Assembly: GCA_003952965.2 (NCBI GenBank)
Contig: CM025850.1
Location: 1,642,187-1,706,186 of the forward strand
Source: Morella rubra
Lineage: Eukaryota; Streptophyta; Magnoliopsida; Fagales; Myricaceae
Direction of reading: 5' to 3'
Length of the DNA stretch: 64,000 nucleotides
The position numbers were made by a program, and so were the translations under genes. This document shows, one piece after another, positions 60,540 to 64,000 of this stretch. The notes beneath the pieces are model-generated. The model saw only the letters and a list, made by a program, of their open reading frames with translations, was not told the DNA's origin and did no database searches. Positions within the stretch are counted from its first letter, which is position 1. Each line of letters opens with the position of its first letter.

Positions 60540-61060
60540 ACCAATACTGAATCGAGTCCGACCCAAACCGATTTGGGCCGAGGAACATGATCACATCTAT
60601 GTTGGAGCCCAATAGCTACAGTCATGCTCATACCGCATTAAACTCAGCAGGAAGAACCGCTATACGTGTCACAAGTGGTTACATAACAGCCTATGACGTG
60701 CAATGACTCCACGATCCCGACGTTCCCGTGACTGAAGCAAATAACTGTTATGGAGGCGTGAGAAGAGCATATCGGTGGACACAACGTTACAGGGATGAAA
60801 TTCCCGCCAAAAAGAAAGAGAGGAGCATGGGGGAAACGCTATAAAAGGAGAAGTTGTTAATGAGAATAGGTATGTGATTCTAGAGTGATTGAATAGTGAA
60901 ATTTATACAAAATAAAAGACTGAATTAAGCATCGGAGGTGTCTTGCCCCGGTGTTCGGGGCCCTCTTTGTTATTCTCCAGGAGAAGGTTATGCGAAGACC
61001 GAGACGCATTTACTCTGACGTGTTGACCATAAACCAACTGATTCATCAAGATACATTATG
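60540..61060 (+). mobile_element. LTR-like relic, possible solo LTR (Gypsy type)
   Basis: A GC-richer block in AT-rich DNA, with a TATA box (ctataaaagg, about 60840), then aataaaagactgaattaagc and a catcggaggtgtcttgcccc block. This resembles the promoter, polyadenylation and R/U5 arrangement of plant Ty3/Gypsy LTRs. Ends and target duplication could not be fixed and no internal domain is adjacent. Treated as a fossil. Confidence 0.35.
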
Positions 61061-64000
61061 GTGCTTTAAGAGAAAAAGTGTTTTATGCTTGATTTAAAAA
61101 GATGGGGTCTCTAGTGCAGAAATTTGCACTCTTTTGGAATATAGTGTTTCCAAAAGATCATGTCTAGCTCCTCCCATCAATGAAATATTAAAAAATAAAT
61201 AATGATTCATTTAAATCCATTAAATCAAAACTTTATATCAGGACTATCTAAACTCAAAACTCAAATAAACATTTGTCAAATGCGGTCCACATATATGGCC
61301 CAATTGAAGTAGTGGTTAGAACAATATTTTCTTCAATTCTATTAATGATCAAGCAAAGAGATTTGCTAGGCCGGTTGCTGAGTACTCTAGCATAAGGCCA
61401 TATGCCCACAACGAAGACAATTCTCTTCCCCATACGGATTAATAAAATTTCAATTTTCAATTAGGAAGTTCCTTTCGTAATAAAAAGGTGCCATGTTAAG
61501 TAGATCACCAAGCCTCCAAACGCTATAGAAAATGTAGCTGAAGCTGACATATATATATATGGCATAAAAAAGCTGCAGTTTCGGCAAGCAGTGAGTTTGA
61601 GCTATCTGTGGCATGGGTAAGACGTTAGGTTAATATTTTTGATGGACGGAGCTATTTATTTTTACCTGTTTATTTAAGTGTCAAATGTCAACTTCAACTA
61701 TGATATTATATTAGAGGGAGATTTCTTTCTGGGGTCAAGTTATGGCATCCGTCTGTGTATTGAACTCGCCTTTGAACTAGCTAGCTCCTCGTCTCTAGCT
61801 AACTCCGAGAAGCTAGCTAGCGGTTAGGCTCTCCCTGATCACGAATGTCCCAATTAATTAGTCTATGCTCATGCTTAGGTAGACCATTGAAACGTCAAGT
61901 CATCTAGCCGGCCTCTTGCTCTACCTCGTATATATCTCTAAAAACCAAAAAAAAAGAAAAAAATGTCCCAAAATAAACGAACGTAATTCCCAATTTACAC
62001 TAAAAATGTTCTTAGATACTGGAAACTGATTAATAAAATATGGTTTATTAAAAAAGAAAAACGAGTTCAAAAGTCAAACAAATAAATGGGGCCAAGCCGA
62101 AAAGTAGGATGTCCCATATTATATATAGTTTGGAAAGGGGCAACTTTTATCCTCATTCTTGGGTCAAGACATATGACATGAAAGCTAACTGGAGTATACT
62201 TAATGGCCGGGGTTCTTACTTACTACATGTGTATGTTTAGCGAGGCCATTGGATAAAATAAGAAAGTGACCCAAGTGGGGTGCAGGTAACGAAAACTTCA
62301 TCGGCAAGATTTGAGTACGCAGGAGAAAATACTCTGGGTTCCTCTCAAGTACTGGAAGTCATGAGGGACCTCATTCAGTCGCAATGTGGCAGCAAATTAT
62401 TCGTTCTTCAGAGCAACTTCAATTGCTAAACTAAATGGAGGGAATGACTGCCAATGTCTAGCATCTACTTTACCTCCTTCTCATTTTGTGAACGAGAGGG
62501 AAGTGCCTCTGGGGCCACTAAATTACATTCGGTGAGAAACAGCACCACCTTAGTGCCCCTTTATGTTCTACAAAACCAGTCATTTCGTCCCCATCTTCTA
62601 GTTGCTCCGTCTGTAGTCGTCTATACCTTGATGTTGCGGGGTACAATTTGGTGCGATTCGCAGAAGTAATGGAAGAAATTTGCTGAGACTCTATACCATT
62701 TTACAGTTGGATGTTGGCCAGTGGGTTTTGTCGTGTAATTACCATCCTTTGGAAAAACGTGGTCTTATCAAGCATGAGTGCAGTCGTGGTGCTTTCGGAT
62801 ATACGGGCTCAGCCACTATTGTGAACCCCAAGAGAGCATAACACCCGGAGATTTTCTATCCCGAGTGTTGCCATAGTTTTCAAAACATTCCACGATGATA
62901 ATGATGATGTTGAAACCATGTGAAAAAATTTCGCGAGGAGATCCTATGCTCTGCAACGTGATCGATGCAACATCACTCATGTCTTCTCCACTCTCGTCTG
63001 TAGTCCTCTAGCAGTACTAGATGGGATGAATATAGAATAGTGTGGTCAGGGAAGCAATTTCATGAGCACATGCGTTCAGGCAAAATCTCCGACGGGATTT
63101 TCCTGCTTTCGTGAAATATTGTTCCCTTGAGGATATTGCATCTCGAACAGTAGCATAGCAAGGAAATGCCTACGGGAACCCAGATTTCGGAGGCCGATCA
63201 TTAGCTTAGTCATTGTAAAGGTGTCTATAATGGTCATAGAAAACGCATTTCAAAATTAGAAAAGAAGAGGATCCAATTACAGATCAATTGCTTCTGCGAA
63301 AACAAGAGTCTCTCCGGATAATACCATCAGAAGAGCATGCTCAAATCAGAAAATGAGCACGCATATGAATAGTGTTCTGAAGAGCATGCTCATTTGGTAT
63401 TCATTCAGTTTATCCCTTACAAATAATACCATAATTTGAGCTGTAGCGTTACGTTTTAGAAAATAACATATGCATTATTAGTTTTTTCCTTAATACTTTT
63501 AGGGATTTTTTTTTCTAAGCAATACTTTTAGGGATTTAATTCTTAGTAATTTTATTTATTTACTTTATAACCTAAAAATGTTTATTAAGTGATTTATTAG
63601 AATGTGGGTTCATTCATAAATTATGCTATTGAACAACCAGATTATTAGTTATGACAGAGATCAGATTCTTGATCTCTTAGATTTTTCAACACTTAAGATT
63701 ATTCAAATGAATCGACACGCTAGTGTTGATCATGCCTTGCAAACACCATTCATCCTATCCATCTTTTTGCATCATCTTTTTGCAAATTTCATATATGTTC
63801 GTTCCTACATCGTGCTAGCTTGCTATTAAGATGTAGTAATTAATTAGTACTACACAAGAAGCTATTGGGGAAGAGTTGTGCAAACTTGACAATAATTCAA
63901 AGTTAGCTCAAGCAACGATCTCGACGCATTGACTTGCAATGAGAAAAGCCTCCATGCAACAGTAATAATCATCTCCTACATCTGTGGAAACTGAGAAGGT
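61061..64000. other. Intergenic DNA, no gene recognised
   Basis: No supported gene. Some stretches (about 62450-63200) have a less AT-rich, coding-like look but give only short interrupted frames without recognisable domains. Confidence 0.45.

Noticed and set aside
62450-63200. Possible decayed gene
   Set aside because: Composition looks coding-like and short peptides look plausible, but no family could be named and frames are short.
1-64000. CRISPR arrays, operons, phage or bacterial islands
   Set aside because: The window is plant nuclear DNA; repeats found are palindromic, LTR, MITE-like or microsatellite, with no regular spacer arrays.

Overview
This 64 kb window is nuclear DNA from a flowering plant, almost certainly a eudicot. 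The evidence is spliced genes with GT-AG introns and plant-type proteins (a KAT-type Shaker potassium channel, an MNS3-type ER/Golgi alpha-mannosidase, an IDA-like peptide precursor), long AT-rich intergenic DNA, MITE-like elements and LTR retroelement relics. There are no operons, no CRISPR array and no tRNA or rRNA gene that I can support. A run of exactly 1,000 N (30582-31581) shows it is a scaffolded assembly.

Layout. 1-4.0 kb: intergenic, with a MITE-like element, a C11G12 homopolymer palindrome and the tail of a LINE. 4.0-4.7 kb: a CIR_N/LENG1-like nuclear protein gene (minus). 6.0-11.5 kb: a 15-exon gene (minus) for a 430-residue protein combining a HIT-type zinc finger, a CCHC knuckle and a Cys/His-rich C-terminal half; I could assign every splice junction. 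12.8-30.6 kb: a very large inverted repeat with arms of about 8.8 kb around a 198 bp spacer. Each arm carries an unrecognised 753-residue multi-pass membrane protein gene and a 57-residue microprotein gene. The 753-residue translations of the two arms are the same. The right arm runs directly into the N gap. 33.9-34.3 kb: a secreted IDA-like (IDL) peptide precursor (minus). 35.5-41.5 kb: an MNS3-like class I alpha-mannosidase (plus, 6 exons) with an apparent one-base deletion in a poly-A run. 42.1-45.7 kb: a KAT1/KAT2-like inward-rectifier potassium channel (minus, 11 exons, 782 residues), convergent with MNS3. 47.5-50.7 kb: a young non-autonomous Copia-like LTR array (three LTRs, two internal regions) inside one 5 bp target duplication. 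50.7-64 kb: intergenic DNA with MITE-like repeats, a 754 bp insertion flanked by a 17 bp direct repeat, a SINE-like unit, a fold-back element and an LTR-like relic. I recognise no complete gene there.

The genes are independent housekeeping or signalling genes (N-glycan trimming, potassium transport, peptide signalling, nuclear zinc-finger proteins), not a pathway cluster. The most unusual object is the 18 kb near-perfect palindrome. It may be a very recent inverted duplication homogenised by gene conversion, or an assembly product. The patchy divergence between its arms and the adjoining gap bear on that choice.
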